From: Haloterrigena sp. KLK7
Lineage (GTDB): Archaea; Halobacteriota; Halobacteria; Halobacteriales; Natrialbaceae
Assembly (NCBI RefSeq): GCF_037914945.1
Contig: NZ_CP149787.1
Coordinates: 1 to 64,000 of the forward strand
Length of the DNA: 64,000 bases
Reading direction: 5' to 3'
Shown here: positions 53,050-60,720 of the stretch, piece by piece
Layout: each line of letters opens with the position of its first letter
How positions within the stretch are numbered: the stretch's first letter is position 1
Notes under the pieces: generated by a model
What the model saw: only the letters and a program-made list of their open reading frames with translations
Told to the model about the DNA's origin: nothing
Databases searched by the model: none
Position numbers and translations under genes: made by a program

Positions 53050-54686
53050 GCGACCAGCGCGAGTCCGTGCGATCGAACGCGAAGTACCTGCAGAACGTCC
53101 GCCCGATCGACCCCGACGAGATCTGCGAGTACGTCGAGGGCAACCCCCACCCGGCGGTCGTTCGCCAGCACCTCCGCGAACTGGCGCCCGAACTCGAGTT
53201 GATCGAGCGCGACGACGGCACCTTCGTCCCCGTCGAGGACGACCCCGTGGCGCCGAACCGCGGCCCCGTCGAGCGCTTCCCCGCGGCGTACGAACGGCGA
53301 CTGGAAGACCTGCTGGTCGACCGCTACGGCGCCGACTGGCACGAAGACGCCACGGGCGAGCTCCTCCGGTCGACGATCCGCCGGTTCAAGCACCGCTACC
53401 TCGAGCGACGGCCGGTCGAGTACGACGACGACGTCGCCGCCGGCTACGCGATCTACCACCTTCCGGGCTACTACGCGGCCGTCCAGTACGCGCTGGACGA
53501 CCTCGCCGAACGGGGCCTGCTGGGGCGGTCGCTTCGCGTCCTCGACATCGGCGCCGGCGTCGGCGGCCCCGCGCTGGGCCTCTGTGACTACCTCCCCGAG
53601 GACGCCCTGCTCGACTACCACGCCGTCGAACCCAGCGCGGCCGCCGACGTCCTCGAGGAACTGCTCGCGGAGACCGGCCCGAACGTTCACCCGACGATCC
53701 ACCGGACGACCGCCGAGGCGTTCGATCCCGGCGCGATCGGTGCGGGTGGCGACGGCAGTGACGGCAGCGGCGGCAGCGGCAGAAGCGACGGCAGCGACAG
53801 CGACGACGCGTTCGATCCGACCGCCCCCGACGACGGCTTCGACCTCGTCCTCGCCTGCAACGTCCTGAGCGAACTCGAGGACCCGACGGCCGTCCTGCGG
53901 TCGGCCCTCGAGACGCTCGCCCCGGACGGAACGCTGCTGGCGATGGCGCCGGCGGACAAGAACACCAGCGTCGAGTTGCGGGCGGTCGAACGGGAACTCG
54001 AGGACGAACGGCTGTGGACAGCCGACAAGATGGGCCTCGAGGACGGCGAGGCGGGTGAGGACGGCGAGGGTGCGGCGGACGGCGATACCAGCCGCGAGGC
54101 CCACCGGCGCGGTCTGGTGACGGTCTACGGGCCGACCGTTCGCCTCTGGCCGGGCGAGCGCCCGACGGACCGGGGCTGGACCTTCGACGTCAGACCCGAT
54201 CTCTCCGTCCCCTCGTTCCAGCGGAAACTCGACGAGGCGACGCCCGACAGTGACGAGGAGCACGCCCCCGGCGAGTTCGTCAACGTCGACGTCCAGTTCT
54301 CCTCCTCGCTGTTGCGCCTCGACGGCAAGCGGCGGATCGACCTCGCGCTCGAGACGGGCGACTGGGCGAAGATGGCCGAGATGGAACGGCACGTGACCAA
54401 CCGGATCGACCTCGTCGCGGCGAAACTCAGCCGCTCGCTGAGCGACACTGACCGCGACGACGGTCACGGCGGCCGCTCCAACCCGCTGTTCAAGATCAGC
54501 GACGGCAGCGAGGCGATCGACCACTACGCCGTCGTCACGTCAGAGACCTCGCTCAACCGGCCGCTGCTCGAGGCCGACTACGGCGAGGTCTGCTCGTTCG
54601 AACGGATCCTCGCGCTCTGGAACGACGACGAGGAGGCGTACAATCTGGTCGTCGACGAGGAGACGATCGTCGACCGCATCGGCTGA
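53046..54686 (+). CDS. SAM-dependent methyltransferase, Rsm22-like
   Basis: 546-aa protein. An N-terminal domain (KYLQNVRPIDPDEICEYVEG, VVRQHLRELAPELELIERDD, ERRLEDLLVDRYGADWHE) precedes a Rossmann methyltransferase (VLDIGAGVGGPALGLCDYL, DLVLACNVLSELEDPTAV, LAPDGTLLAMAPAD). The later part (VTVYGPTVRLWPGERPTDRG) and the C-terminal NPLFKISDGSEAIDHYAVVT are characteristic. A Gly/Ser/Asp-rich linker (GAGGDGSDGSGGSGRSDGSD) sits in the middle. Similarity to the Rsm22 family of small-subunit rRNA methyltransferases is from memory. It is coupled to tyrA by ATGA overlap, an odd partnership. Confidence 0.72.
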   Translation: MSDQRESVRSNAKYLQNVRPIDPDEICEYVEGNPHPAVVRQHLRELAPELELIERDDGTFVPVEDDPVAPNRGPVERFPAAYERRLEDLLVDRYGADWHEDATGELLRSTIRRFKHRYLERRPVEYDDDVAAGYAIYHLPGYYAAVQYALDDLAERGLLGRSLRVLDIGAGVGGPALGLCDYLPEDALLDYHAVEPSAAADVLEELLAETGPNVHPTIHRTTAEAFDPGAIGAGGDGSDGSGGSGRSDGSDSDDAFDPTAPDDGFDLVLACNVLSELEDPTAVLRSALETLAPDGTLLAMAPADKNTSVELRAVERELEDERLWTADKMGLEDGEAGEDGEGAADGDTSREAHRRGLVTVYGPTVRLWPGERPTDRGWTFDVRPDLSVPSFQRKLDEATPDSDEEHAPGEFVNVDVQFSSSLLRLDGKRRIDLALETGDWAKMAEMERHVTNRIDLVAAKLSRSLSDTDRDDGHGGRSNPLFKISDGSEAIDHYAVVTSETSLNRPLLEADYGEVCSFERILALWNDDEEAYNLVVDEETIVDRIG

Positions 54687-54812
54687 CCGGTCGCTAGTGG
54701 TACGGTTTCGTTATTCGAACGAAAGTCAGAAACGAAGACGTTCGGTTCGTACGTGAGGCTATTGAACGGCTGTACCGTGCCTGAATCGAGTGAAAACGAG
54801 CGTTCTGTACCG

Positions 54813-54933
54813 TGGCAACAGGGAATCACCACACCCTCCCCAGCCGATTCGCTCCCTCCGGTCGCTCATCCCTCGCACGATATCGTCGATCGGCCTCGCA
54901 ATCGCTCAGCCGATCAACAGCGCGCGCCACCGC
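54813..54933 (+). repeat. Dispersed repeat, third copy
   Basis: Shares with the inverted pair at 49697-50047: TGGCAACAGGGA at 54813, CCACACCCTCCCCAGCCGAT from 54829, CTCATCCCTCGCAC at 54865-54878 and CAGCGCGCGCCACCGC at 54918-54933. Spacing between blocks differs by a few bases, so it is a diverged family, not a recent duplication. It lies in the gap between the Rsm22-like gene and surE copy 2; the rest of that gap (54687-54812, 54934-55021) holds only promoter-like sequence for surE. Confidence 0.65.
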
Positions 54934-55021
54934 CGCGCTCGAGCGACCGACAGCGAGCCGACCCCGCCATACGACCCACCGAAGCGGTGGGCTTTTCGCT
55001 CCGGCCTCCGACCCGACGGAT

Positions 55022-55828
55022 ATGAGCGACCCCCTCGAGATCCTGTTGACCAACGACGACGGGATCGACAGCACCGGCCTCCGGGCGCTGTACGACGCCC
55101 TCTCGGAGCTGGGCAACGTGACCGTCGTCGCCCCCGCGACCGATCAGAGCTCCTGTGGCCGCTCGATGTCCCACGAGGTCGACGTCGAGGAGCGCGAACT
55201 GGGGTACGCCCTCTATGGCACTCCCTCGGACTGCGTCGTCGCCGGACTGGCCGAACTCGGCCCGTTCCCCGACATCGTCGTCGCGGGCTGTAACGAGGGC
55301 GCGAACCTGGGCGAGTACGTCCTCGGGCGCTCGGGGACGATCAGCGCCGCCGTCGAGGCCGCCTTCTTCGACGTGCCCGCGATCGCGACCTCGATGTACG
55401 TGCCCCCCGAGGAGGGCCCGCTGAGCGAACTCGAGTTGACGGCCGAGGACTTCGCCGAGGCGACCCGCGTGACCTCCTATCTGGTCGACAACGCCCTCGA
55501 GGCCGGCGTCTTCGACCACGCGGCCTATCTCAACGTCAACGTCCCGCTGGCCGACGGAGATCCGGCGCCGCTCGAGATCACCCGGCCCTCGAAGCGCTAC
55601 GAGATGGACGCCGAGCGCGACGGCGACCGCGTCCACCTCAAGGACCGCGTCTGGGAGCGCATGGATCCCGAGACGCTGCCGGATCCGGACGGGACGGACC
55701 GCCGCGCGGTCGTCGAGGGACGGATCAGCGTCTCGCCGCTGACCGCACCGCACTCGACGAACCACCACGAGGCCCTGTCGGCGCTAGCCGATGCGTACCC
55801 GGAGTCGGTCGACTCGGCGGAGCGATAA
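55022..55828 (+). CDS. surE: 5'/3'-nucleotidase SurE, copy 2
   Basis: 268-aa SurE paralogue. Metal ligands Asp12 and Asp13 in LLTNDDGID, then VVAPATDQSSCGRSMS, IVVAGCNEGANLGEYVLGRSGT and KRYEMDAERDGD near the end, followed by VEGRISVSPLTAPHSTNHHE. It differs from copy 1 in that the loop after the first strand is QSSCGRSMS versus RSAVGRSLS, and NSGANLG is NEGANLG (Ser to Glu). The TATA-like GGCTTTTCGC is 28 nt upstream. One copy may have changed specificity. Confidence 0.9.
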   Translation: MSDPLEILLTNDDGIDSTGLRALYDALSELGNVTVVAPATDQSSCGRSMSHEVDVEERELGYALYGTPSDCVVAGLAELGPFPDIVVAGCNEGANLGEYVLGRSGTISAAVEAAFFDVPAIATSMYVPPEEGPLSELELTAEDFAEATRVTSYLVDNALEAGVFDHAAYLNVNVPLADGDPAPLEITRPSKRYEMDAERDGDRVHLKDRVWERMDPETLPDPDGTDRRAVVEGRISVSPLTAPHSTNHHEALSALADAYPESVDSAER

Positions 55829-56202
55829 TCGCCCCGAAACTGAGAGATGGGTGACGATGTCCGGCGGACCGGTGGCGAGACGCAGCGAACCGCTCCCGAG
55901 CGGCGCCGTCACCTCGAGGGGAACGGCGCCGGTACCGGCCGCTACCGAACTGATTTGTATCGGGGTGGTGAACGGTCAGCCATGGCGAGGGTCGGAATCG
56001 GTCACCGAACGGCGACTGGAACCCTCGAGCGTGCCAAAATCGGCCACTGCGCGCGTGGTCCGCTGTGACGCCGCGTCCCGGTGAGAGCGCGTCTGCTCGG
56101 TGTGGCAATAACCGACTTGCGGGTCGCAAGGCCCGTGCTATTCGCCGACCGAGGCGTTACGATAGTCAGCCCATAATTAGCAGCTACAGAGATAGGTGCC
56201 AA
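55829..56202. other. Intergenic region, no gene recognised
   Basis: 374 bp. No convincing gene; a minus-strand frame (56002-56256) has no motif and mixed composition. The last 30 bases contain a TATA element (ATAATTAG, 56173-56180) for the next transcript. No tRNA-like fold was noticed. Confidence 0.4.
56173..56180 (+). promoter_or_regulatory. TATA-like element (ATAATTAG)
   Basis: ATAATTAG is 27 nt before the ATG of the 20-codon leader ORF at 56203, so the transcript should begin there. Confidence 0.5.
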
Positions 56203-56265
56203 ATGAAACACAAAACCAAGGTAGATCGGTATCCAACGCACACAACTAACGACCACGGAGGGTGA
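56203..56265 (+). CDS. Putative leader peptide (uORF, 20 aa) ahead of an HTH gene
   Basis: Frame MKHKTKVDRYPTHTTNDHGG. Its last codons form GGAGGGTGA, a Shine-Dalgarno-like sequence, and the main ATG follows 7 nt after the stop. Same plan as the leader ORFs at 2763, 26578 and 58517. The peptide is basic and hydrophilic, unlike the usual acidic haloarchaeal protein. Confidence 0.45.
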   Translation: MKHKTKVDRYPTHTTNDHGG

Positions 56266-56272
56266 TCAACGG

Positions 56273-56659
56273 ATGGTATTCAATGCACTCTGGACCCGTC
56301 TTTCGTCGCTCTGGTCGAGCGACTCGACAGGCGAGACGGAAGACGGCGAGACGACGGGCGAGGAACCGGACGACAGCGAGGACGAAACACTGAGCTACGC
56401 CGAAGAGCTCGAGTACGGGGTCGACGAACACGACCTCCCCGACGAGGACAAAATTCTCAGACTGCTCGTCAAACGCGGCGGCCGCGTCGATCGATCGACC
56501 GTCCGCCAGGAGACCGGCTGGTCGGAGGAGCGCCTCGAGGATGTCATCGACCGCATGGAGGACGAGGGGCAAGTCAGCGCGATCACCGTCGGTCGCAAAC
56601 GGGTCGTCTGCCGGCGCGGGTTCGAGCCGAAGGGGTATCGCTCCCACCTCAACGAGTAA
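56273..56659 (+). CDS. HTH transcriptional regulator with acidic head, 128 aa
   Basis: 128 aa: an amphipathic start (MVFNALWTRLSSLWSSDS), a low-complexity acidic segment (TEDGETTGEEPDDSEDE) and a winged helix at the C-terminus (LPDEDKILRLLVKRGGRVDRSTVRQETGWSEERLEDVIDRMEDEGQVSAITVGRKRVVC). This resembles MarR/DUF7343-type haloarchaeal regulators. The first helix could be a membrane-associating segment. The ribosome-binding sequence GGAGGGTGA is 7 nt before the start and comes from the leader ORF. Confidence 0.7.
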   Translation: MVFNALWTRLSSLWSSDSTGETEDGETTGEEPDDSEDETLSYAEELEYGVDEHDLPDEDKILRLLVKRGGRVDRSTVRQETGWSEERLEDVIDRMEDEGQVSAITVGRKRVVCRRGFEPKGYRSHLNE

Positions 56660-56975
56660 CGGATCGACGCGGATACGTTCGGGACGCCGGGACGGTTTCG
56701 ACGGGGCCGAAGTCGACGGTAGTAGCGTTCTCGACGACTGATTTTCCAACGGGACGTCTGCACCGGACTCGAGCGTCGGCCGTGCGCGGCGCCGGGACAC
56801 TGGAATCGCTTTTCCCGTGGCTCAGAGCGCTCGAGTCGAGTCGGATCCGCCTGTAATTCGAGTCGACCGGACGGTTGCGGCGGTCGACAGGAGGGCTCGC
56901 CGCGACGGCGCTACCCCGGCGCGGACGGCGTACGAAGGCCGAATCCATATCCCTCGGACAGCCGTCTCTAGAGAC

Positions 56976-57122
56976 ATGTTAGAACTCGCACTGCTGTTCT
57001 TCGTGATCGCGATCATCGCCGGTGCGTTCGGCGCGGGCGGCGTCGCCGGAATGTCAATGGCCATCGCGAAGTGGCTCGTGCTGGTGTTCGTCGTCCTCGC
57101 GGTCGTCTCGCTGTTGCTGTGA
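56976..57122 (+). CDS. DUF1328 family small membrane protein
   Basis: 48-aa protein, [20 protein letters not shown] then [20 protein letters not shown], with two transmembrane helices separated by a Gly-rich turn. This is the typical DUF1328 pattern (small stress-related membrane proteins, YtjA-like, in bacteria). TATA-like CATATCCC lies about 30 nt before the ATG. Function unknown. Confidence 0.8.
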   Translation: MLELALLFFVIAIIAGAFGAGGVAGMSMAIAKWLVLVFVVLAVVSLLL

Positions 57123-57189
57123 CCGCGTGGGGACGTCGAACCGATCGACCGCTCCCGGCGCGATCGGCTGGTATCGGGCGATTGGACGC

Positions 57190-57510
57190 TTAGCCGTACG
57201 CGGGCGGCGACGAGGGCCGCTGGAGCGCCAGATCGTCCCGACAGAGAACGCCGTCGACGAAGAGCCGCCCGTCGCTGGTGAGCGTCACCTCGTGGTCGGC
57301 GATTTCGAACGTGAACTCCCAGCACCCGCCGTCGTGCGCGGCGAGTTCCGTCAGGACGGCCGGGTTGATGTGCTCGTAGAGCGTGTACTCGACCTCGTCC
57401 AGATCGAGCCGATCCGCGGTGGCCAGCGCCTGCACGACGTCCACGATGATCTCGTCCTCCGTTCGGCGGGGCGTCGACTCCCAGTGGGGCCGCGACCGGC
57501 GGTTATCCAT
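57190..57510 (-). CDS. HalOD1-type output-domain protein, 106 aa
   Basis: 106-aa protein with one small alpha/beta domain: EDEIIVDVVQALATADRLDLDEVEYTLYEHINPAVLTELA, GGCWEFTFEIADHEVTLTSDGRLFVDG. This fits the haloarchaeal output domain HalOD1, found alone or fused to receiver domains. The start MDNRRSRPHW at 57510 is preferred; a longer frame is possible. Likely a signalling output partner, with no sensor next to it. Confidence 0.65.
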   Translation of the reverse strand: MDNRRSRPHWESTPRRTEDEIIVDVVQALATADRLDLDEVEYTLYEHINPAVLTELAAHDGGCWEFTFEIADHEVTLTSDGRLFVDGVLCRDDLALQRPSSPPAYG

Positions 57511-58186
57511 CGCCGGAGCCCCGCTGTGAACGCGCGCGCACTTGCCCACCGACCCTCGCGGCGACGGCCGATGATCGTCGGACGGCGCGACCCCGACGGT
57601 TCGATCGCCGCTCGGAACTCGAGGCGTCGATCGGTTCGTAACGGGACGCGTCGCGTGCGAGGGACTGCCGTCGCCGTGCGTTCCGCCGGCGTGAACCGAA
57701 CCGCGACGCTGCGATAGCCGATTTCCGGTACGCCACCCGCGTGGATCCCCACCACTGGTCGATCATCGTCACGTACGGCCCGTCCAGCGGACCGCTAATA
57801 AATAGGTTGTCACTAAATCCAATAGATTGCAGTTCCGGCACACCGTACGACGTTCCTGATTGTGTCTCCGAGACGATAGTATCGGTGTTCGATACTGACA
57901 ATGATACGATACCGTGCCGAAACGTAACTAGTTGGCCTGCGATTGCGACGACACCGACGGTAGGAGAAAATCACTGGACGGCGACACGATCTCGGTAATC
58001 GGTATGCGGATCCGACGGGGTCGAAATATCGTCACCCACTTTCTCACACGAAGATTTCTTTGAAACGAATAGTGGGCGAACTCATTTGACAATCCCCGTC
58101 GAATTCCGAGAGGAGTACTTATATTCCGTTGTGACTTTCCAAGTAGTAAGGTTCTTTCATGTAATCCGCGTTCTGTCGTCTCGGGG
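57511..58186. other. Intergenic region, AT-rich half, GATAC motif cluster
   Basis: 676 bp, the longest gene-free gap. 57511-57720 is GC-rich and holds no supported gene (a minus-strand frame 57503-57901 has no motif and turns Arg-rich). From 57780 onward the sequence is AT-rich. Inverted GTATCG gtgtt CGATAC at 57879-57895 forms a hairpin, followed by GATACGATAC at 57904-57913. A TATA box (CTTATATTCC, 58118-58127) precedes the zinc-ribbon gene by about 60 nt. Confidence 0.45.
58118..58127 (+). promoter_or_regulatory. TATA box (CTTATATTCC) upstream of the zinc-ribbon gene
   Basis: Strong AT-box about 60 nt before the ATG at 58187; suggests a 30-nt leader, or an undetected start. Confidence 0.45.
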
Positions 58187-58378
58187 ATGGCTCATAAGGA
58201 CGATGTAACGCGGGTTATGGCAGTCTGTGAAGAGTGTGGCTCCGTCTACGCGGCCCGACAGTGGCCCGACGGAACCGTTCGCGTTATCGGGCAAGAGGGG
58301 TGTTCCTGTGGCGCAACGACCTTCGAAGTCGCCGACGACTCCGAGGGAGAGTCGCCGCCCGATCCCGGGACCGAGTAG
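58187..58378 (+). CDS. Small zinc-ribbon protein, 63 aa
   Basis: 63 aa: MAHKDDVTRVMAVCEECGSV with CxxC, then YAARQWPDGTVRVIGQEGCSCG with CSC, and an acidic tail. Four Cys suggest a zinc ribbon with unequal spacing (CxxC and CxC). Small stand-alone zinc proteins of this form are common in haloarchaea; function unknown. A TATA box 60 nt upstream predicts a short leader. Confidence 0.6.
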   Translation: MAHKDDVTRVMAVCEECGSVYAARQWPDGTVRVIGQEGCSCGATTFEVADDSEGESPPDPGTE

Positions 58379-58516
58379 CGACGGCGACCGACGCTGGGAT
58401 GCGGAGCGAGCCGGCCGCTGGTAGCGTGCCCGGCGATGCCGGGCGACGGCGACCGATACCGGCGGCGAGCCGCGTAGCGTGGAAAACTTGGTGGTCCAGT
58501 CACAACGCTAGCTCAG

Positions 58517-58552
58517 ATGCATCCACACGACCACGCGAGGTGGGGGCGATGA
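58517..58552 (+). CDS. Putative leader peptide (uORF, 11 aa) overlapping the next gene
   Basis: Frame MHPHDHARWGR then TGA, overlapping the ATG at 58549 as ATGA. GAGGTG (58537-58542) inside it is 6 nt before the main start. A weak TATA-like AAAACTT is about 30 nt before the leader ATG. The peptide is His-rich. Same plan as other leader ORFs in this window. Confidence 0.35.
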   Translation: MHPHDHARWGR

Positions 58553-58941
58553 TCCTCGACGATTCCGAGCGACCGGCGGCGGAGTACGAGGCGCTGGCCG
58601 ACGCTCTCGAGGGGCTCCGCGAGGAGGTCGCGACCGAACAGCTCCGGGACTCGCGGCTCGAGGGGCTGTTCGACGAGTCGACCACGAGCAACCCCGACAT
58701 CTGGAACACGGTGACGGCCTTCATCGACGTCGAGGACGGCGAGGCCGTGGTGACCGACGAATCGAAACTCGCCCAGGGGAAGTGGGCTCCCGAGATCGTC
58801 GACGACTGCGACGCCATGCTGACCGTCGACATCAACTACGGCCAGATGCCCGACGAGTTCGCGTACACCGTGACGAAGAAACTGGACCGAAAGATCGAGG
58901 AGGCGCGTGCGGAAGCCGAGAAGGCTCGAGACGAGGAGTAA
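58549..58941 (+). CDS. Conserved haloarchaeal hypothetical protein, 130 aa
   Basis: 130-aa acidic protein: a helical start (LADALEGLREEVATEQLRDSRLEGLFDE), central NPDIWNTVTAFIDVEDGEAVVTDESKLAQGKW and DAMLTVDINYGQMPDEFAYTVTKKL, ending in a charged helix KIEEARAEAEKARDEE. The sequence reads as a well-behaved soluble domain and I recall relatives in haloarchaea. No function known. ATGA overlap with an 11-codon upstream ORF. Confidence 0.6.
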   Translation: MILDDSERPAAEYEALADALEGLREEVATEQLRDSRLEGLFDESTTSNPDIWNTVTAFIDVEDGEAVVTDESKLAQGKWAPEIVDDCDAMLTVDINYGQMPDEFAYTVTKKLDRKIEEARAEAEKARDEE

Positions 58942-59104
58942 CGGAGAGTTGCTGTTCGCGAGCCGGAACGCCGCCGGCTCGTTCGAGGTGCTCGAGCCCC
59001 GTCTTCCCGTCTCGACGCGGTAAGTACTCGTTTCCATCGACAGCGCCGTCCCGAGTGCGTTCTCGAGCGCAGTGTCACCAGATTCTTCACGGGGAACGAC
59101 GACG

Positions 59105-60628
59105 ATGGCGGTAATGGGAGACCGGGACGGCGCGGGAGCGACGGTGCGAACGGCGCTCCGATCGCGGCAATCCATGGGGCTGCTCGCGGCCGTTCTCATC
59201 CTCGCGGTCGGGACGGTGCGTCCCCCGCCGGCGGCGTTGACCGTCGCGGGGCAACGCGCGCTGGCGGTCTTCGCGTCCGCGCTCGTCCTGTGGCTGACGC
59301 GGCCGGTTCCGTACGTCGTCTCGAGCGTCCTCAGCGTCACGTTACTGTTCGCGCTCGGGACGGTCGATTCGTTCAGCGCGGCGGCGACGGGCTTTACGTC
59401 GACGCTCGTGTTCTTTCTGCTCCTCCTGTTGCTGCTCGGCGACGCCACGACGAGCGTCGGTCTCGATCGACGGTTGGCGCGCCGACTGCTGACGGCGGAC
59501 AGCACGCCGCGGCGCGCGTTGCACTCGGTCGCCGGGAGCGTCCTCGCGCTGGCGCTGGTGATGCCGTCGGCGATGGCCCGCGCGGTAACGTTCATCCCGA
59601 TCGTGAAGCGACTCGCGGCCGCGTTCGGATCGGCCGACGACGGCTTCGAAACCGGGGCGTTTCTCGTCCTCGGTCACGTCAACCCGATCGCGTCGATGGC
59701 GCTGATGACCGGCGGCGGAATGGCGCTGGTCACCTCCGAGATCGTCGCGACCTCGGTGCGGCCGATAACCTGGGTCGACTGGGCCGTGTTGATGCTCCCG
59801 CCGACGATCGGTCTGTACGCGGCGGCGACCCTCTGTGCGGGCCTGTTCGCGGCGGTCGACGGAGAGTCGACGCTCGGCGCGAACGCCGGGACGCGACTGG
59901 AAGCGGACGGGGAGGGGACTGAATCCGAGACCGACGGTGACAGACCGAAACTGGAGACGGACGGGGAGGGGACGCGACCGGAGACGGACGGCGACGGACC
60001 GCCCGCGCTGACTCGGGACCAACGCCTCGTCGGGCTCGTCCTCCTCGGCGCCATCGCGGGCTGGATCGTCGGCTCGTTCGCGGGAGTGCCGACGGTCCTC
60101 CCGGCGGTCGCCGCGGTCGTCGTCCTCTCGCTTCCGTCCGTCAACATCATCACGGCCGACGATATCACGGCGGTGAACTGGGGAATCATCTTCCTCATCG
60201 GCGCGATGTTATCGATCCTCGAGGTGCTGGAGGCGACCGGCGCGATCGTCGCGGTCGTCGACGCCCTCACGCGGTGGATCCCGTTCGCGGCGCTCGCCCA
60301 CTGGCAGCTCGTCGCGGTGTTGATCGGCCTCGCCGTCGGGATTCGAATCCTGTTCTCGACCGGTTCGGCGGCGATCGTCGTGGCGCTCCCGATCGTTCTC
60401 GAGCTCGCGGCCGTTTTCGACGTCAACCGGCTGTATCTGGCGCTGACCGTCCTGCTGGTCGTCGGCTCGACGACGGTCCTTCCGTTCAACACGACGGCAG
60501 TGCTGGTGTCGATGGATCGCGGGCCGCTGTCGCACCGCGACGTCGCCTCGTTCGGCCTCGTGACGATGCTGCTCGCGGTGGGCGTCGCTGCCGTTTCGTG
60601 GCTCGTCTACTGGCCGTTAGTGGGCTGA
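59105..60628 (+). CDS. SLC13-family permease (divalent anion/Na+ symporter type)
   Basis: 507-aa transporter with eleven or more transmembrane helices and two repeats of the family: SVLSVTLLFALGTVDSFSAAATGFTSTLVFFLLLLLLL and later IFLIGAMLSILEVLEATGAIV, with IRILFSTGSAAIVVALPIVLELA as the second substrate loop. SLC13/DASS carriers move dicarboxylates, sulfate or phosphate with Na+. A 36-residue acidic stretch in a cytoplasmic loop (LEADGEGTESETDGDRP, then ETDGEGTRPETDGDGP) repeats the unit ETDG. The start is uncertain: GTG at 59072, ATG at 59105 and ATG at 59114 are in frame. Confidence 0.8.
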   Translation: MAVMGDRDGAGATVRTALRSRQSMGLLAAVLILAVGTVRPPPAALTVAGQRALAVFASALVLWLTRPVPYVVSSVLSVTLLFALGTVDSFSAAATGFTSTLVFFLLLLLLLGDATTSVGLDRRLARRLLTADSTPRRALHSVAGSVLALALVMPSAMARAVTFIPIVKRLAAAFGSADDGFETGAFLVLGHVNPIASMALMTGGGMALVTSEIVATSVRPITWVDWAVLMLPPTIGLYAAATLCAGLFAAVDGESTLGANAGTRLEADGEGTESETDGDRPKLETDGEGTRPETDGDGPPALTRDQRLVGLVLLGAIAGWIVGSFAGVPTVLPAVAAVVVLSLPSVNIITADDITAVNWGIIFLIGAMLSILEVLEATGAIVAVVDALTRWIPFAALAHWQLVAVLIGLAVGIRILFSTGSAAIVVALPIVLELAAVFDVNRLYLALTVLLVVGSTTVLPFNTTAVLVSMDRGPLSHRDVASFGLVTMLLAVGVAAVSWLVYWPLVG

Positions 60629-60720
60629 CAACCGATCGCGATAAGCGTGAGGTATATATGAACGGGCCGGACTCTTCCCTGTAGGGAGGGTCGCCAATTC
60701 TACGCGTCGAGTTCACGACG

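Noticed and set aside
57503-57901. 132-codon minus-strand frame across the HalOD1 upstream gap.
   Set aside because: N-terminal half looks unremarkable and the C-terminal half is Arg/Ser-rich; it overlaps the end of a better supported gene.
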